Shown here: positions 16,719 to 26,458 of the stretch, in pieces
Layout: each line of letters begins with the position of its first letter
Numbering within the stretch: the stretch's first letter is position 1
DNA from: Micromonospora sp. KC723
GTDB lineage: Bacteria > Actinomycetota > Actinomycetes > Mycobacteriales > Micromonosporaceae
NCBI RefSeq assembly: GCF_004348595.1
Contig: NZ_SMKD01000014.1
Coordinates: forward strand, 1 to 64,000
Length of the DNA: 64,000 nucleotides
Direction of reading: 5' to 3'
The notes under the pieces: generated by a model
Databases searched by the model: none
What the model was told of the DNA's origin: nothing
Seen by the model: the letters and a program-made list of their open reading frames with translations, nothing else
Program-made: the position numbers and the translations under genes

Positions 16719-17720
16719 GTGGGCGTCGAGGTGGCGGTGCGCGGGCTGACCAAGTCCTTCGGTGGCCAGCCGGTCTGGTCCGACATCAGCCTGACCCTGC
16801 CGGCTGGTGAGATCTCGGTGCTGCTCGGCCCCTCCGGCACCGGCAAGTCGGTGTTCCTCAAGACCCTGGTCGGGCTGCTGCGGCCGGACCGGGGTGAGAT
16901 CTGGATCGAGGACAAGAATCTTCCCGCGCTCTCCGAGCGTGGCCTCTACGAGGTCCGCAAGCTGTTCGGCGTGCTGTTTCAGGACGGCGCGCTGTTCGGT
17001 TCGATGACCATCTACGACAACGTCGCCTTCCCGTTGCGCGAGCACACCCGCAAGACCGAGGCCGAGATCCGGGCGGTGGTCGACGAGAAGCTGGACATGG
17101 TCGGGCTGACCGGCGCCGAGCGGAAACTGCCGGGTGAGATATCGGGCGGCATGCGGAAACGTGCCGGGCTCGCCCGGGCGCTCGTCCTCGACCCGCGGAT
17201 CATCCTGTTCGACGAGCCGGACTCCGGACTCGACCCGGTGCGCACCGCGTACCTCAACCAGCTCATCATCGACCTCAACCAGCGCACCGAGGCGACGTTC
17301 CTGATCGTCACGCACGACATCAACACCGCCCGGACCGTGCCGGACAACATCGGGCTGATCTACCACGGGCACCTGGCCATGTTCGGGCCCAGGGAGATGC
17401 TGTTGTCCAGCACCGAACCGGTCGTGCGGCAGTTCCTCAACGCCCAGCGGATCGGACCGATCGGGATGGCCGAGGAGAAGGACGCCGAGGAGTTGCAGGC
17501 CGAGGCGCAGGCCGGAGCGGAGCTGCCGCCGCTGCCGCCCATCCCGCCGCAGTTGCGGCCCACCGACGGTCTGCCCCGTCGCGCCGAGCGACCCGCCGGG
17601 CAGTGGTGCCGGGAACACGGCATCACGCCACCGCCCGGTTCCTTCACGGGCACACCGGCCGCCGAACGTCCCACCGGGGGGGAGATCCCGGTGCAGCCTC
17701 GCCGAGAGGGTTCCGGATGA
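16719..17720 (+). CDS. mceG: Mce-system ABC ATPase (MceG/Mkl-like)
   Basis: A 333-residue ATPase that energises Mce lipid import. Walker A is LLGPSGTGKS (35-44), the Q loop lies in LFGVLFQDGALF, the signature is EISGGMRKRAGLARAL, Walker B is RIILFDEPDSGLDP, and the H loop is VTHDINTA. A Pro-rich C-terminal extension of about 90 residues follows the ABC domain, as in Mkl. The GTG start at 16719 follows AGGGGAGGGG; the longer open frame upstream overlaps the sigma-factor gene on the other strand. The next gene starts inside its stop codon (ATGA). Unlike many mycobacteria, where mkl is unlinked, the ATPase here heads the mce operon. Confidence 0.93.
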   Translation: MGVEVAVRGLTKSFGGQPVWSDISLTLPAGEISVLLGPSGTGKSVFLKTLVGLLRPDRGEIWIEDKNLPALSERGLYEVRKLFGVLFQDGALFGSMTIYDNVAFPLREHTRKTEAEIRAVVDEKLDMVGLTGAERKLPGEISGGMRKRAGLARALVLDPRIILFDEPDSGLDPVRTAYLNQLIIDLNQRTEATFLIVTHDINTARTVPDNIGLIYHGHLAMFGPREMLLSSTEPVVRQFLNAQRIGPIGMAEEKDAEELQAEAQAGAELPPLPPIPPQLRPTDGLPRRAERPAGQWCREHGITPPPGSFTGTPAAERPTGGEIPVQPRREGSG

Positions 17721-18487
17721 GCGACACCCGAGCCCCCGTCCGCGAGGTGGGCCAGTTCCTCGCGTTCTGCCTGGACACCCTGCGCGGGCTCGGGCGGCGG
17801 CCGGTGCAGGTCCGTGAGTTCGTCCAGCAGGCGTGGTTCATCAGCTCGGTCTCGATCCTGCCGGCCGCGCTGGTGGCGATCCCGTTCGGCGCGGTCATCG
17901 CGTTGCAGCTCGGCTCGCTGGTGCGGCAGCTCGGCGCGCAGTCGTTCACCGGGGCGGCCTCGGTGCTCGCCGTTGTCCGCGAGGCCGGGCCGATCGTGAC
18001 CGCCCTGATCATCGCCGGCGCGGGCGGCTCGGCGATCTGCGCGGACCTCGGCTCCCGGAAAATCCGCGAGGAGCTGGACGCGATGCGGGTGCTGGGCATC
18101 GATCCCGTCCAGCGACTCGTGGTGCCCCGGGTGCTCGCCTCGATGCTGGTGGCGGTCCTGCTCAACGGTCTGGTCAGCGTCGTCGGCGTCACCGGCGGAT
18201 ACCTGTTCAACGTGGTCATGCAGGGCGGCACCCCCGGCGCGTACCTGGCCAGCTTCCAGGCCCTCGGGCAACTGCCCGACCTGGTGGTCGGTGAGATCAA
18301 GGCGCTGTTGTTCGGTGCCACCGCCGGGCTCGTCGCCTCGTACAAGGGGATGACCGCCCGGGGCGGCCCGAAGGGCGTCGGCGACGCGGTCAACCAGAGC
18401 GTGGTGATCACGTTCATGCTGCTGTTCGCGCTGAACTTCGTCGTCACCGCCGTGTACTTCCAGGTCGTACCGCAGAAGGGGACGTGA
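17717..18487 (+). CDS. yrbEA: MlaE/YrbE-family permease, first
   Basis: A 256-residue membrane protein of the MlaE/YrbE family that forms half of the Mce transport channel. After an N-terminal amphipathic segment (FVQQAWFISSVSILPAALVA) there are about five helices and the conserved cytoplasmic loop GSAICADLGSRKIREELDAM, which contacts the ATPase. The start overlaps mceG by 4 bases (ATGA), and the second permease begins 1 base after its stop. The family name is secure; the letter follows gene order. Confidence 0.93.
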   Translation: MSDTRAPVREVGQFLAFCLDTLRGLGRRPVQVREFVQQAWFISSVSILPAALVAIPFGAVIALQLGSLVRQLGAQSFTGAASVLAVVREAGPIVTALIIAGAGGSAICADLGSRKIREELDAMRVLGIDPVQRLVVPRVLASMLVAVLLNGLVSVVGVTGGYLFNVVMQGGTPGAYLASFQALGQLPDLVVGEIKALLFGATAGLVASYKGMTARGGPKGVGDAVNQSVVITFMLLFALNFVVTAVYFQVVPQKGT

Positions 18488-18488
18488 C

Positions 18489-19292
18489 GTGCCGGTGCTG
18501 CGACAACTCGACGACCTCGGCGGCCAGCTCGCGTTCTACCTGCGGGCGTTCGCCTGGGCGCCGCGCACGGTCCGCCGCTACCGGCGGGAGGTGGTGCGGC
18601 TGCTGGCCGAGGTCAGCTTCGGCACGGGCGCCCTCGCGGTGCTCGGCGGCACCGTCGGCGTCATCTGCTTCCTGACCTTCTTCACCGGCACCGAGGTCGG
18701 CCTACAGGGCTACCAGGCGCTCAACCAGATCGGCAGCAGCGCGTTCACCGGCTTCATCTCGGCGTACTTCAACACCCGGGAGATCTCGCCGCTGGTGGCC
18801 GCGTTGGCGCTGTCGGCCACCGTCGGCTGTGGGTTCACCGCGCAGCTCGGTGCGATGCGCATCTCCGAGGAGGTGGACGCCCTGGAGGTGATGGCCGTGC
18901 CATCGCTACCGTTCCTGGTCACCACCCGGATGATCGCCGGGTTCATCGCGGTGATCCCGCTGTACGTGATCGGCCTGCTCTCCAGCTACCTGGCCACCCG
19001 CACCATCGCCGTCGGCTACTTCGGGCAGTCGGCCGGCACCTACGACTACTACTTCCACCTCTTCCTACCGCCCGGCGACGTTCTCTGGTCCTTCGGCAAG
19101 GTGCTGGTCTTCAGTCTGATCGTGGTGCTCGTCCACTGCTACTACGGCTACACCGCCAGCGGCGGGCCCGCGGGCGTCGGCGTCGCGGTCGGGCGGGCCG
19201 TCCGGCTGGCCATCGTGGCCGTCAACATCGTCGACTTCTTCCTGTCGCTGGCCATCTGGGGAGCGACCACCACCGTCCGGATCGCGGGGTGA
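18489..19292 (+). CDS. yrbEB: MlaE/YrbE-family permease, second
   Basis: A 267-residue partner of the preceding permease. The conserved loop is GCGFTAQLGAMRISEEVDAL, and the helices continue through FLVTTRMIAGFIAVIPLYVI. It starts with GTG 1 base after the previous stop, and the first Mce gene follows 1 base after its own stop, so the genes are translationally coupled. Together the two permeases and MceG make the inner-membrane ABC core. Confidence 0.93.
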   Translation: MPVLRQLDDLGGQLAFYLRAFAWAPRTVRRYRREVVRLLAEVSFGTGALAVLGGTVGVICFLTFFTGTEVGLQGYQALNQIGSSAFTGFISAYFNTREISPLVAALALSATVGCGFTAQLGAMRISEEVDALEVMAVPSLPFLVTTRMIAGFIAVIPLYVIGLLSSYLATRTIAVGYFGQSAGTYDYYFHLFLPPGDVLWSFGKVLVFSLIVVLVHCYYGYTASGGPAGVGVAVGRAVRLAIVAVNIVDFFLSLAIWGATTTVRIAG

Positions 19293-19293
19293 C

Positions 19294-20574
19294 ATGAAAA
19301 ATCGGGTCCTCGGTGTCGTCTTCATCGTCGTGCTGACCGCGGCGCTGACCGCCTCCGTGCTGCAGTACCAACGGGCGTTCACCCCGGTCGCCTGGGTCAC
19401 CCTGCACGCCGACCGCGCCGGGCTGCAGCTCAGCGACGGCGCCGACGTCAAGGTACGCGGCGTGCGCGTCGGCGACGTCCGTTCGGTGCGCAGCGACGGT
19501 GCCGGGGTTGTCCTCCGGCTCGCCATCGACCCGGCGTCGACCGCCCGGATCCCCGCCGACACGACCGCCCAGCTGCTACCCAAGACGCTCTTCGGCGAAC
19601 GCTACGTCGAGCTCGTCCCGCCGCCGGCCAGCACCGCCGGGCCGATCCGCGACGGCGCCGTGATCACCCAGGACCGCAGCCGCACCGCCGTCGAGCTGGA
19701 ACGGGTACTCGACGAGGCGCTGCCCCTGCTGCAGGCCATCCGCCCCGATCAGCTGGCCACCACGCTGGCCGCCCTGGCGACCGCCCTGGAAGGGCGGGGC
19801 GACCAGCTCGGCGCGAACCTGGCCGCACTCGACGCGTACCTCAAGCAACTCAACCCGGCGATGCCGGCGATCGCCGAGGACATCCGCACGCTGGCGATAG
19901 TGCTGGACAGCTACGACGCGGCGCTGCCCGACCTGCTGGCGTTGCTGCGCGACGTCACGGTCACCGCCCGCACCGTCGCCGACCAGCGCACCCAACTGGC
20001 GGCGTTCCTCGCCACGACCACCGGAGCGGCCGACGTCACCCGGGGTTTCCTCGACCGGCACGGCGACCAGCTCATCCGGCTGGGCGCGGTGAGCCGGCCG
20101 GTGCTCGAACTGCTCGCCGTCTACGCCCCCGAGTACCCGTGCCTGATGAGCGGCCTGGTCGCCCTGCAACCCCGGGTGGAGGAGGTGTTCGCCGGCGGCC
20201 GGATGCACATCACCCTGGAGGTCACCCGCGACGGTGGCAGGTACGAGCGGGGCCGCGACGAGCCGGTCTACGGCGCCGACGACGGGCCGAACTGCCGTGG
20301 CCTCCCCCGGCCCGCCGGAACGGCCCCGGAGGTTCCGGTCGACGACGGCTACGACTACTCCGGCGAGCGTCACCGCCCGAGGCTGCCCGTCGGCGTGCCG
20401 GCCGCGCCCGTCGGCGCCTCCCCGGAGATGGGCCGGGCCGCCACCAGCGAGGAACGGGCCCTGGTCAAGCCCCTCGTGGGTGCCCTCACCGGCACCCCGC
20501 CGGCGGAGGTGCCCGACATCGCGGTGCTGCTGTGGGGGCCGCTGCTGCGCGGCGCGGTGGTGCACGCGCGATGA
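19294..20574 (+). CDS. mceA: Mce-family substrate-channel protein A
   Basis: A 426-residue protein anchored by one N-terminal helix (about 4-24). The MCE/MlaD beta-barrel domain follows (about 33-112: ADVKVRGVRVGDVRSVRSD, TLFGERYVELVPPP), then a long helical region (120-260) that in characterised Mce complexes builds a tube across the cell wall. The C-terminal 120 residues are acidic and Pro-rich. It is the first of six consecutive mce genes, assigned the letter A by position. Confidence 0.9.
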   Translation: MKNRVLGVVFIVVLTAALTASVLQYQRAFTPVAWVTLHADRAGLQLSDGADVKVRGVRVGDVRSVRSDGAGVVLRLAIDPASTARIPADTTAQLLPKTLFGERYVELVPPPASTAGPIRDGAVITQDRSRTAVELERVLDEALPLLQAIRPDQLATTLAALATALEGRGDQLGANLAALDAYLKQLNPAMPAIAEDIRTLAIVLDSYDAALPDLLALLRDVTVTARTVADQRTQLAAFLATTTGAADVTRGFLDRHGDQLIRLGAVSRPVLELLAVYAPEYPCLMSGLVALQPRVEEVFAGGRMHITLEVTRDGGRYERGRDEPVYGADDGPNCRGLPRPAGTAPEVPVDDGYDYSGERHRPRLPVGVPAAPVGASPEMGRAATSEERALVKPLVGALTGTPPAEVPDIAVLLWGPLLRGAVVHAR

Positions 20575-21602
20575 GCCAGAAGACGATCGCGCCGCTGGTC
20601 AAGCTGGCCATCTTCGCCGCCGTGACGCTGCTGCTGACCGGGCTGCTCGCGCAGACCCTCGGCGCCTTTCCTGCCGGCGGTGTCACCTACCGGGCCCGGT
20701 TCACCGACGTCACCGGGCTGCTGCCCGGCGACGACGTGCGCATCGCCGGGGTGCGGGTCGGCCAGGTCAGCGACATCCGGGTGGTCGACAACACGGTCGC
20801 CGAGGTGGCCTTCACCGTCCGCGACGAGGTGCCCCTGGTCACCAGCGTCCGCGCCAAGATCCGCTACCGGAACCTCGTCGGCCAGCGCTACCTGGCGCTG
20901 AGCGAGGGACCGGGAGACCGGCGCCCGCTGCGGCCGGACGGGCTCATTCCGGTCGGCCAGACCACCCCGGCGCTGGACCTGACCGCGCTGTTCAACGGAT
21001 TCCGGCCACTGTTCGCCGCGCTCGACCCGGACGACGTCAACAAGCTCGCCTACGAGATCATCCAGGTGCTCCAGGGCGAGGGCGGCACGGTCAGCAGCCT
21101 GCTGAGCCGCACGGCGTCGCTGACCAACACCCTCGCCGACCGGGACGCCGTCATCGGCCGGGTGATCACCAACCTCAACGACGTCCTGGCGACCCTGGCC
21201 ACGCGCGACCGTGACCTCGACCGGACGATCCGGCAGTTGCAGGAGTTCGTCTCCGGGCTGGCCGCCGACCGGAAGGCCATCGGCCAGGCGCTGGTCAACA
21301 TCGGCGACCTCACCGCCGCGACCTCGTCACTGCTGGCGGAGGTGCGGCCGCCACTGGCCGCGGACGTGCGGGCCCTGGACCAGCTCGCCGGCACCCTCGA
21401 CCGCAACTCGGCGGTCATCGAGGGCACCCTCGGCCGGCTACCGCAGCGGTACGAGGCGCTGACCCGGGTCGCCTCCTACGGATCCTGGTTCAACTTCTAC
21501 CTCTGCGACTTCGACGGCCAGGTGACGGCCGCCGGCCAGACGCTCAACCCCGTGACGTTCAGCGCACCGGCCGCCCGCTGCGCCGGCGGAGGCAGCCGAT
21601 GA
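20571..21602 (+). CDS. mceB: Mce-family protein B
   Basis: A 343-residue Mce protein with one N-terminal membrane helix (LVKLAIFAAVTLLLTGLLA), an MCE domain (DVRIAGVRVGQVSDIRV, RNLVGQRYLALSEGPGD) and a helical needle region. It ends near a conserved Cys-containing segment (FYLCDFDGQV) typical of MceB. The ATG overlaps the mceA stop by 4 bases. Confidence 0.9.
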   Translation: MSQKTIAPLVKLAIFAAVTLLLTGLLAQTLGAFPAGGVTYRARFTDVTGLLPGDDVRIAGVRVGQVSDIRVVDNTVAEVAFTVRDEVPLVTSVRAKIRYRNLVGQRYLALSEGPGDRRPLRPDGLIPVGQTTPALDLTALFNGFRPLFAALDPDDVNKLAYEIIQVLQGEGGTVSSLLSRTASLTNTLADRDAVIGRVITNLNDVLATLATRDRDLDRTIRQLQEFVSGLAADRKAIGQALVNIGDLTAATSSLLAEVRPPLAADVRALDQLAGTLDRNSAVIEGTLGRLPQRYEALTRVASYGSWFNFYLCDFDGQVTAAGQTLNPVTFSAPAARCAGGGSR

Positions 21603-22582
21603 AACCGTTCAGCGAACGCAATCCCGTGGTCACCGGCGCCGTCGGGCTGACCGTGATCGTCGCCGTGCTGCTCGGCGCCTTTCAGCTCGACCGGCTCGCG
21701 GGGCTGACCGGTCGCGCGTACCAGGCTGCCTTCCACGACGCCAGCGGTTTGGCCGTCGGCAACGAGGTGCGGGTCGCCGGCGTACGGGTCGGCAAGGTGA
21801 CCACCGTGGAACTCGCCCGCGACGGCGGCACGTTCGTGCGGGTCCGCTTCCGGGTCGACGACGACGGCGTACGCCTCGGCGACCAGACCGGTGCGACCAT
21901 CCGGATCAAAACCGTGCTCGGCCAGAAGTACCTCGCCCTGTCTCCCTCCGGCGGGGGACGGCTGCCCGAGGGCGCGCTGATCCCGCTGGAGCGCACCGCC
22001 GCCCCGTTCGACGTGTTGCAGGCCGTCACCGGGCTCGCCGACACCCTCGACCGGGTCGACACCGAGCAGCTCGCCGCCGCGTTCGCCACCCTGTCCGAGA
22101 CGTTCGCCGACACCCCGGCCAGCGTCGGCTCCGCGCTGGGCGGGCTGTCCCGGCTGTCCCGGACCGTCGCCGAGCGCGACGCCGAACTGCGGTCCCTGCT
22201 GGCCCGGGCCCGGAAGGTCACCGGGGTGCTCGCCACCCGCGACGAGGAGTTCCGCAGGCTGGTCACCGACGGCGAGGCGCTGCTGGCCGAGGTGAGCCGC
22301 CGCCGGGACGCCATCCACAAGCTGCTCGTCGGCACCAGCGACCTCGCCACCCAGCTGTCCGGCCTGGTCGCTGACAACCGCGCCACGCTCACCCCTGCCC
22401 TGAACAAGCTGCGTGAGGTGATCGCCGTGTTGCAACGCAACCGGGACGACCTGGAGCTGACCATCGAACGGATGGCGCCGTTCGTGACCGCGTTCGCCAA
22501 CGTGGTCGGCAACGGCCGGTGGTTCGACTCGTACGTGCACGGGATGGTGCAGCCGTTCCAGCCAACGACGGGAGGACGATGA
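21599..22582 (+). CDS. mceC: Mce-family protein C
   Basis: A 327-residue Mce protein: an N-terminal helix (VVTGAVGLTVIVAVLLGAF), an MCE domain (EVRVAGVRVGKVTTVELAR, VLGQKYLALSPSG), then a long helical region (FATLSETFADTPASVGSALG, TVAERDAELRSLLARARKVT). Its C-terminus is GNGRWFDSYVHG. It overlaps both neighbours by 4 bases. It is one subunit of the presumed hetero-hexameric lipid tube. Confidence 0.9.
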   Translation: MKPFSERNPVVTGAVGLTVIVAVLLGAFQLDRLAGLTGRAYQAAFHDASGLAVGNEVRVAGVRVGKVTTVELARDGGTFVRVRFRVDDDGVRLGDQTGATIRIKTVLGQKYLALSPSGGGRLPEGALIPLERTAAPFDVLQAVTGLADTLDRVDTEQLAAAFATLSETFADTPASVGSALGGLSRLSRTVAERDAELRSLLARARKVTGVLATRDEEFRRLVTDGEALLAEVSRRRDAIHKLLVGTSDLATQLSGLVADNRATLTPALNKLREVIAVLQRNRDDLELTIERMAPFVTAFANVVGNGRWFDSYVHGMVQPFQPTTGGR

Positions 22583-23823
22583 TGCCCGGCCGGATCCTGC
22601 GGTGGCGGCGTCCGGTCGCCGCCGCGACCGTCCTGTTGACCGCCGTCGCCGCCACGGTGGTGGTCCTCCGCCCCGAGACCCCGCAACGGCAGCTGGTCGC
22701 CCACTTCACCCGCGCCGTCGGCGTGTACCCCGGATCCGACGTGCGGGTGCTCGGCGTCCGCGTCGGGGAGGTGACCGCCGTGACGCCGCAGGGCGCCACC
22801 GTGCGGGTCACCATGCGCTACGACCCGGAGGTGGGCGTGCCCGCCGACGCGCAGGCGCTGATCGTTCCGCCCAGCGTGGTCAGCGACCGTTACGTGCAGC
22901 TGACCCCCGCGTACTCCGGCGGGCCGGCGCTGGCCGACGGAGCGGAGATTCCGGTCTCCCGGACCGCCGTTCCGATGGAGATCGACGACATCTACCGGGC
23001 GTTGGACGAGTTCAACCGGGCGCTCGGGCCGAAGGGGGCCAACGCCGACGGCGCCCTGTCCGACCTGGTCGCCACGGGACGAGCCAACCTGGAGGGCAAC
23101 GGCGACAATCTTCGCGACGCCCTCGACGGGCTGTCCCGGGCGCTCGCCACCGTCGCCGACGGCCGGCAGGACCTGTTCGGTTCGGTCGCCAACCTGCAAC
23201 GGTTCACCACCACCCTGGCCCGCAGTGACCAGCAGGTCCGCGCGTTCAACCAGCAACTGGCCGACGTGGCGCAGCAGCTCGCCGGCGAGGGCGACGAACT
23301 GACCGCCGCGTTGCGCAACCTCTCGGTCGCCCTGGCCGACGTCACCGCGTTCGTGCGCCAGAACCGCGAGGTGCTCACCGCCGACGTCGCGGCGCTCGCC
23401 GACATCACCGGGGTGCTGGTCCGCCAGCAGCGGGCGGTCATCGAGATCCTCGACGTCGCGCCGCTGACCGTGAGCAACCTCGCCCTGGCCTACAACCCCC
23501 GCTCCGGCACGCTCGACACCCGAAACAACGCGACCGGCCCGTACGACCCGGCCGGGTTCGTCTGCTCTCTGATGGTGGACCAGCTGCCGGCGACACGGGT
23601 GCCCGAGACGTGCCGCGCGCTCGCGCAGACCCTGCACGCACGCGGCCTGCCCATGACCGATCAGCTGCGGAGGCTGCTCAAGCTGCCGCCCGGCGCCCCG
23701 GCGACCGGTCCGGTCCCACCGGGAGCCCCCTCTCCCGGAGGGCCGGCCGCCGATGCGGCGTCGGGCGGCCCCGACATCGCCCCCGACCTCACCCTCGGCG
23801 GCATCCTGCGGGGGCCGGCATGA
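22579..23823 (+). CDS. mceD: Mce-family protein D
   Basis: A 414-residue Mce protein starting at an ATGATG doublet behind GGGAGGA. It has an N-terminal helix (VAAATVLLTAVAATVVVL), an MCE domain (DVRVLGVRVGEVTAVTPQG, SVVSDRYVQLTPAYSGG), and a helical region with repeated Gln-rich heptads (QQLADVAQQLAGEGDELTAA). The C-terminal tail of about 60 residues is Pro/Gly-rich, as in MceD. It is coupled to its neighbours by 4-base overlaps. Confidence 0.9.
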   Translation: MMPGRILRWRRPVAAATVLLTAVAATVVVLRPETPQRQLVAHFTRAVGVYPGSDVRVLGVRVGEVTAVTPQGATVRVTMRYDPEVGVPADAQALIVPPSVVSDRYVQLTPAYSGGPALADGAEIPVSRTAVPMEIDDIYRALDEFNRALGPKGANADGALSDLVATGRANLEGNGDNLRDALDGLSRALATVADGRQDLFGSVANLQRFTTTLARSDQQVRAFNQQLADVAQQLAGEGDELTAALRNLSVALADVTAFVRQNREVLTADVAALADITGVLVRQQRAVIEILDVAPLTVSNLALAYNPRSGTLDTRNNATGPYDPAGFVCSLMVDQLPATRVPETCRALAQTLHARGLPMTDQLRRLLKLPPGAPATGPVPPGAPSPGGPAADAASGGPDIAPDLTLGGILRGPA

Positions 23824-25217
23824 TCGCCCGGATGCGCCAGCTGGCGGCCGGCGTCCTGGTCGCGGCGCTACTGCCCGCCGGGTGCGGCCTGCCGGAGGTG
23901 ACCGACCTGCCACTGCCCGGTGGCGAGCCGGCCGGCGCCGGATACCGGGTCACCGTCGAGTTCAGCGACGTACTCGACCTGGTGCCGCAGGCCGCCGTCA
24001 AGGTCGACGACGTGACCGTGGGCAGCGTCGAGAGGATCTCGCTGGCCGGCTGGACGGCGCGGGTGACCCTGCGCATCGACCGCGAGGTCCGTCTGCCGGC
24101 CAACGCCACCGCCGCCGTCCGGCAGAGCAGCCTGCTCGGCGAGAAGTACGTGACGGTGGCCGCGCCGCCCACCGAACCGGCGCGCGGCCGGCTCGCCGAC
24201 GGTGACGTCATCCCGCTGGTCCGTACCAGTCGCGGGGCGGAGGTCGAGGAGGTGCTCGCCGCCCTCGGGCTGCTGCTCAACGGCGGTGGACTGGCGCAGC
24301 TGCGCACCATCAACCAGGAACTGGCGGCGGCACTGGACGGCCGCGAGCCCGCGGTCCGCGACGCGCTGCGCCAGCTCGACACCTTCATCGGCGGGCTGGA
24401 GCGGCAGAAGAGCGACATCGTCCGGGCCGTCGAGGCGCTCGACCGGCTCACCGGCCGGCTGGCCCGGCAACGGCAGGTGGTCGGCGACGCGGTCGACTCC
24501 CTCGCCCCCGGGATGACCGTGCTGGCCAGCCAGCGCGCCCAGCTGACCAGCGCGCTGACCGCGCTCGGTGAGCTCGGCCGGGTCGGCACCCGCGTCGTGG
24601 AGCGCAGCCGCGACGACACCCTGGCCAGCGTACGGGCGCTGCAACCGATCCTGGAGCAGCTCGTCCGCGCCGGCGACGACCTGCCGAAGTCCCTGGACTT
24701 CATGCTGTCCTTCCCGTTCCCGCCGAACGTGACCGGGGCGATCGTCGGCGACTTCGTCAACCTCTCCGTCACCGCCGACCTCGACGCCGCCGGCATCCTG
24801 GCCAACCTGGTCGCTGCGGCGCCCGCACCGCCCGCCACGGCACGCCCGCCCAAGTCCGGCGCGTCCCGGCCGGGTGGCCCGGGCGGGCCCCGGCCGGACG
24901 CCGGCCCGCTGCCCCTGCCCGACCTGCCACTGACCGGGTGCCTGCCCGATCCGAAGAATTTCCCGGCGACCTGGACGCCACCGAAGGACTGCCGGCTGCC
25001 CGAGGGATGCGTGCTGCTCAAGCCCGGCTCGCCGGTGCCGGTGGACGGCCTGATCCTGCCGAAGGGGCTGGTGCCCCCCGGCACCGCGTTCCCCGCCGGA
25101 ACCGAGCTGCCGTCCGGCACGGTGCTGTCGGGGCAGTGCGTGCTGCCGGTGACCGGGGCGATCACCGGCCAGACCGGTGACCTGACCGACGTCCTGAAAG
25201 GGGGCTTGCTGCCGTGA
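23820..25217 (+). CDS. mceE: Mce-family lipoprotein E
   Basis: A 465-residue Mce protein with a lipoprotein signal peptide: a basic N-terminus, then GVLVAALLPAGCGLPE with the lipobox cysteine near residue 19. This matches MceE/LprK, the lipoprotein subunit normally fifth in order, which supports the lettering. The MCE domain covers about 40-125 (AVKVDDVTVGSVERISLAG, SLLGEKYVTVAAPP), then a helical region. The C-terminal 100 residues are Pro-rich with paired cysteines. It overlaps both neighbours by 4 bases. Confidence 0.92.
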   Translation: MIARMRQLAAGVLVAALLPAGCGLPEVTDLPLPGGEPAGAGYRVTVEFSDVLDLVPQAAVKVDDVTVGSVERISLAGWTARVTLRIDREVRLPANATAAVRQSSLLGEKYVTVAAPPTEPARGRLADGDVIPLVRTSRGAEVEEVLAALGLLLNGGGLAQLRTINQELAAALDGREPAVRDALRQLDTFIGGLERQKSDIVRAVEALDRLTGRLARQRQVVGDAVDSLAPGMTVLASQRAQLTSALTALGELGRVGTRVVERSRDDTLASVRALQPILEQLVRAGDDLPKSLDFMLSFPFPPNVTGAIVGDFVNLSVTADLDAAGILANLVAAAPAPPATARPPKSGASRPGGPGGPRPDAGPLPLPDLPLTGCLPDPKNFPATWTPPKDCRLPEGCVLLKPGSPVPVDGLILPKGLVPPGTAFPAGTELPSGTVLSGQCVLPVTGAITGQTGDLTDVLKGGLLP

Positions 25218-26458
25218 TCGGGCGTGGCACGAAACTCAAGGTTTTCGTCTTCGTCGTGGTGAGCCTGCTCGGCGTCACCTACGTGGGGGTGCGATACGTC
25301 GGTCTCGGCGACCGGCTGCTCGGCGGCGGGTACGTCGTCCACCTCGACCTGGCCCGCGCCGGCGGCATCTTCCCGCACGCCCCGGTCACCTACCGCGGCG
25401 TGCCCGTCGGCCGGGTCACCGCGGTCACCCTGCGCGGCGACGGCGTCCGCGCCGACCTGCGGATCCAGCGGGGCGTACGGGTGCCGGCGCAGTTGCGCGC
25501 CGTGATCGCCCAGCGTTCCGCCGTCGGGGAGCAGTACGTGGATCTGCGCCCGGACCGCGACGTCGGGCCGTACCTGCGCGCCGGTGCGGTGATCCCGGCC
25601 GACCGCACGGGCGTCCCGCTCGCCCCCGAGGTGCTGCTGTCCAACCTGGACGCGCTGGTCCGGTCGGTCGGGCCGGACGATCTGGCGGTGCTGGTCACCG
25701 AGCTGGGCACCGCCTTCGCCGGCAACGAGCAGGCGCTGGCGCGGATCCTCGATGCCGGTGACGCGCTGCTCGCCGACGCGACCGAGGCTCTGCCCGAGAC
25801 CCTCACACTGATCGAGGACGCCCGGACCGTCCTCGCCACCCAGGCCGAGTCGGCGGAGGCGCTGCGGCGGTGGGCGGCCGGGCTGGCCCAGCTCGCCGCC
25901 GCCGTCCGGGCCGCCGACCCCGACCTGCGCCGCCTGCTCGCCGCCGGTCCGCCAGCCGGGCAGGAACTGGTGGCGCTGCTGCGCGGGCTGGAACCGACCG
26001 TGGGCACCCTGCTCGGCAACCTGATCACCGTCAACGGCATCGCCGCCCGGCGGCTGCCCGGCATCGAACAGTTGCTGGTGGTCTACCCGATCACCGTCGC
26101 CGGCGGGTTCACGGTCACCCCGGGCGACGGTACGGCACACCTGGGCCTGGTCCTGAACGCCAACGACCCGCCGGCGTGCGTGTACCGGAGCCCCGAACGG
26201 GGGTGCAGCGCGGCGGACCGCGCGGCCGGCGCCGGCGTACGCGGCGCCGCGAACGCGCCGCGGCCCTCGGGGGCCGAGCCGGCCTTCACGGGCGGCGCGT
26301 CCCGGGCGGGGGCCGGCACGGCCGGCTACGACCCGGTGACCGGGCTGGTGCTCGGCAGCGACGGCCGGCCCCTGCAGTTCGGCGGGACGGGCGGCCAGTA
26401 CCGGACCGCCGGGGACCAGTCGTGGAAGCAGTTGCTGCTGGCCGGGGTGACCCCGTGA
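25214..26458 (+). CDS. mceF: Mce-family protein F
   Basis: A 414-residue Mce protein, last of the six. It has an N-terminal helix (KVFVFVVVSLLGVTYVGV), an MCE domain (PVTYRGVPVGRVTAVTLRG, SAVGEQYVDLRPDRD), a helical region, and the terminal domain with YPITVAGGFTVTPGDGTAHL and CVYRSPERGC that is typical of MceF. The GTG start overlaps mceE by 4 bases. Confidence 0.9.
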   Translation: MIGRGTKLKVFVFVVVSLLGVTYVGVRYVGLGDRLLGGGYVVHLDLARAGGIFPHAPVTYRGVPVGRVTAVTLRGDGVRADLRIQRGVRVPAQLRAVIAQRSAVGEQYVDLRPDRDVGPYLRAGAVIPADRTGVPLAPEVLLSNLDALVRSVGPDDLAVLVTELGTAFAGNEQALARILDAGDALLADATEALPETLTLIEDARTVLATQAESAEALRRWAAGLAQLAAAVRAADPDLRRLLAAGPPAGQELVALLRGLEPTVGTLLGNLITVNGIAARRLPGIEQLLVVYPITVAGGFTVTPGDGTAHLGLVLNANDPPACVYRSPERGCSAADRAAGAGVRGAANAPRPSGAEPAFTGGASRAGAGTAGYDPVTGLVLGSDGRPLQFGGTGGQYRTAGDQSWKQLLLAGVTP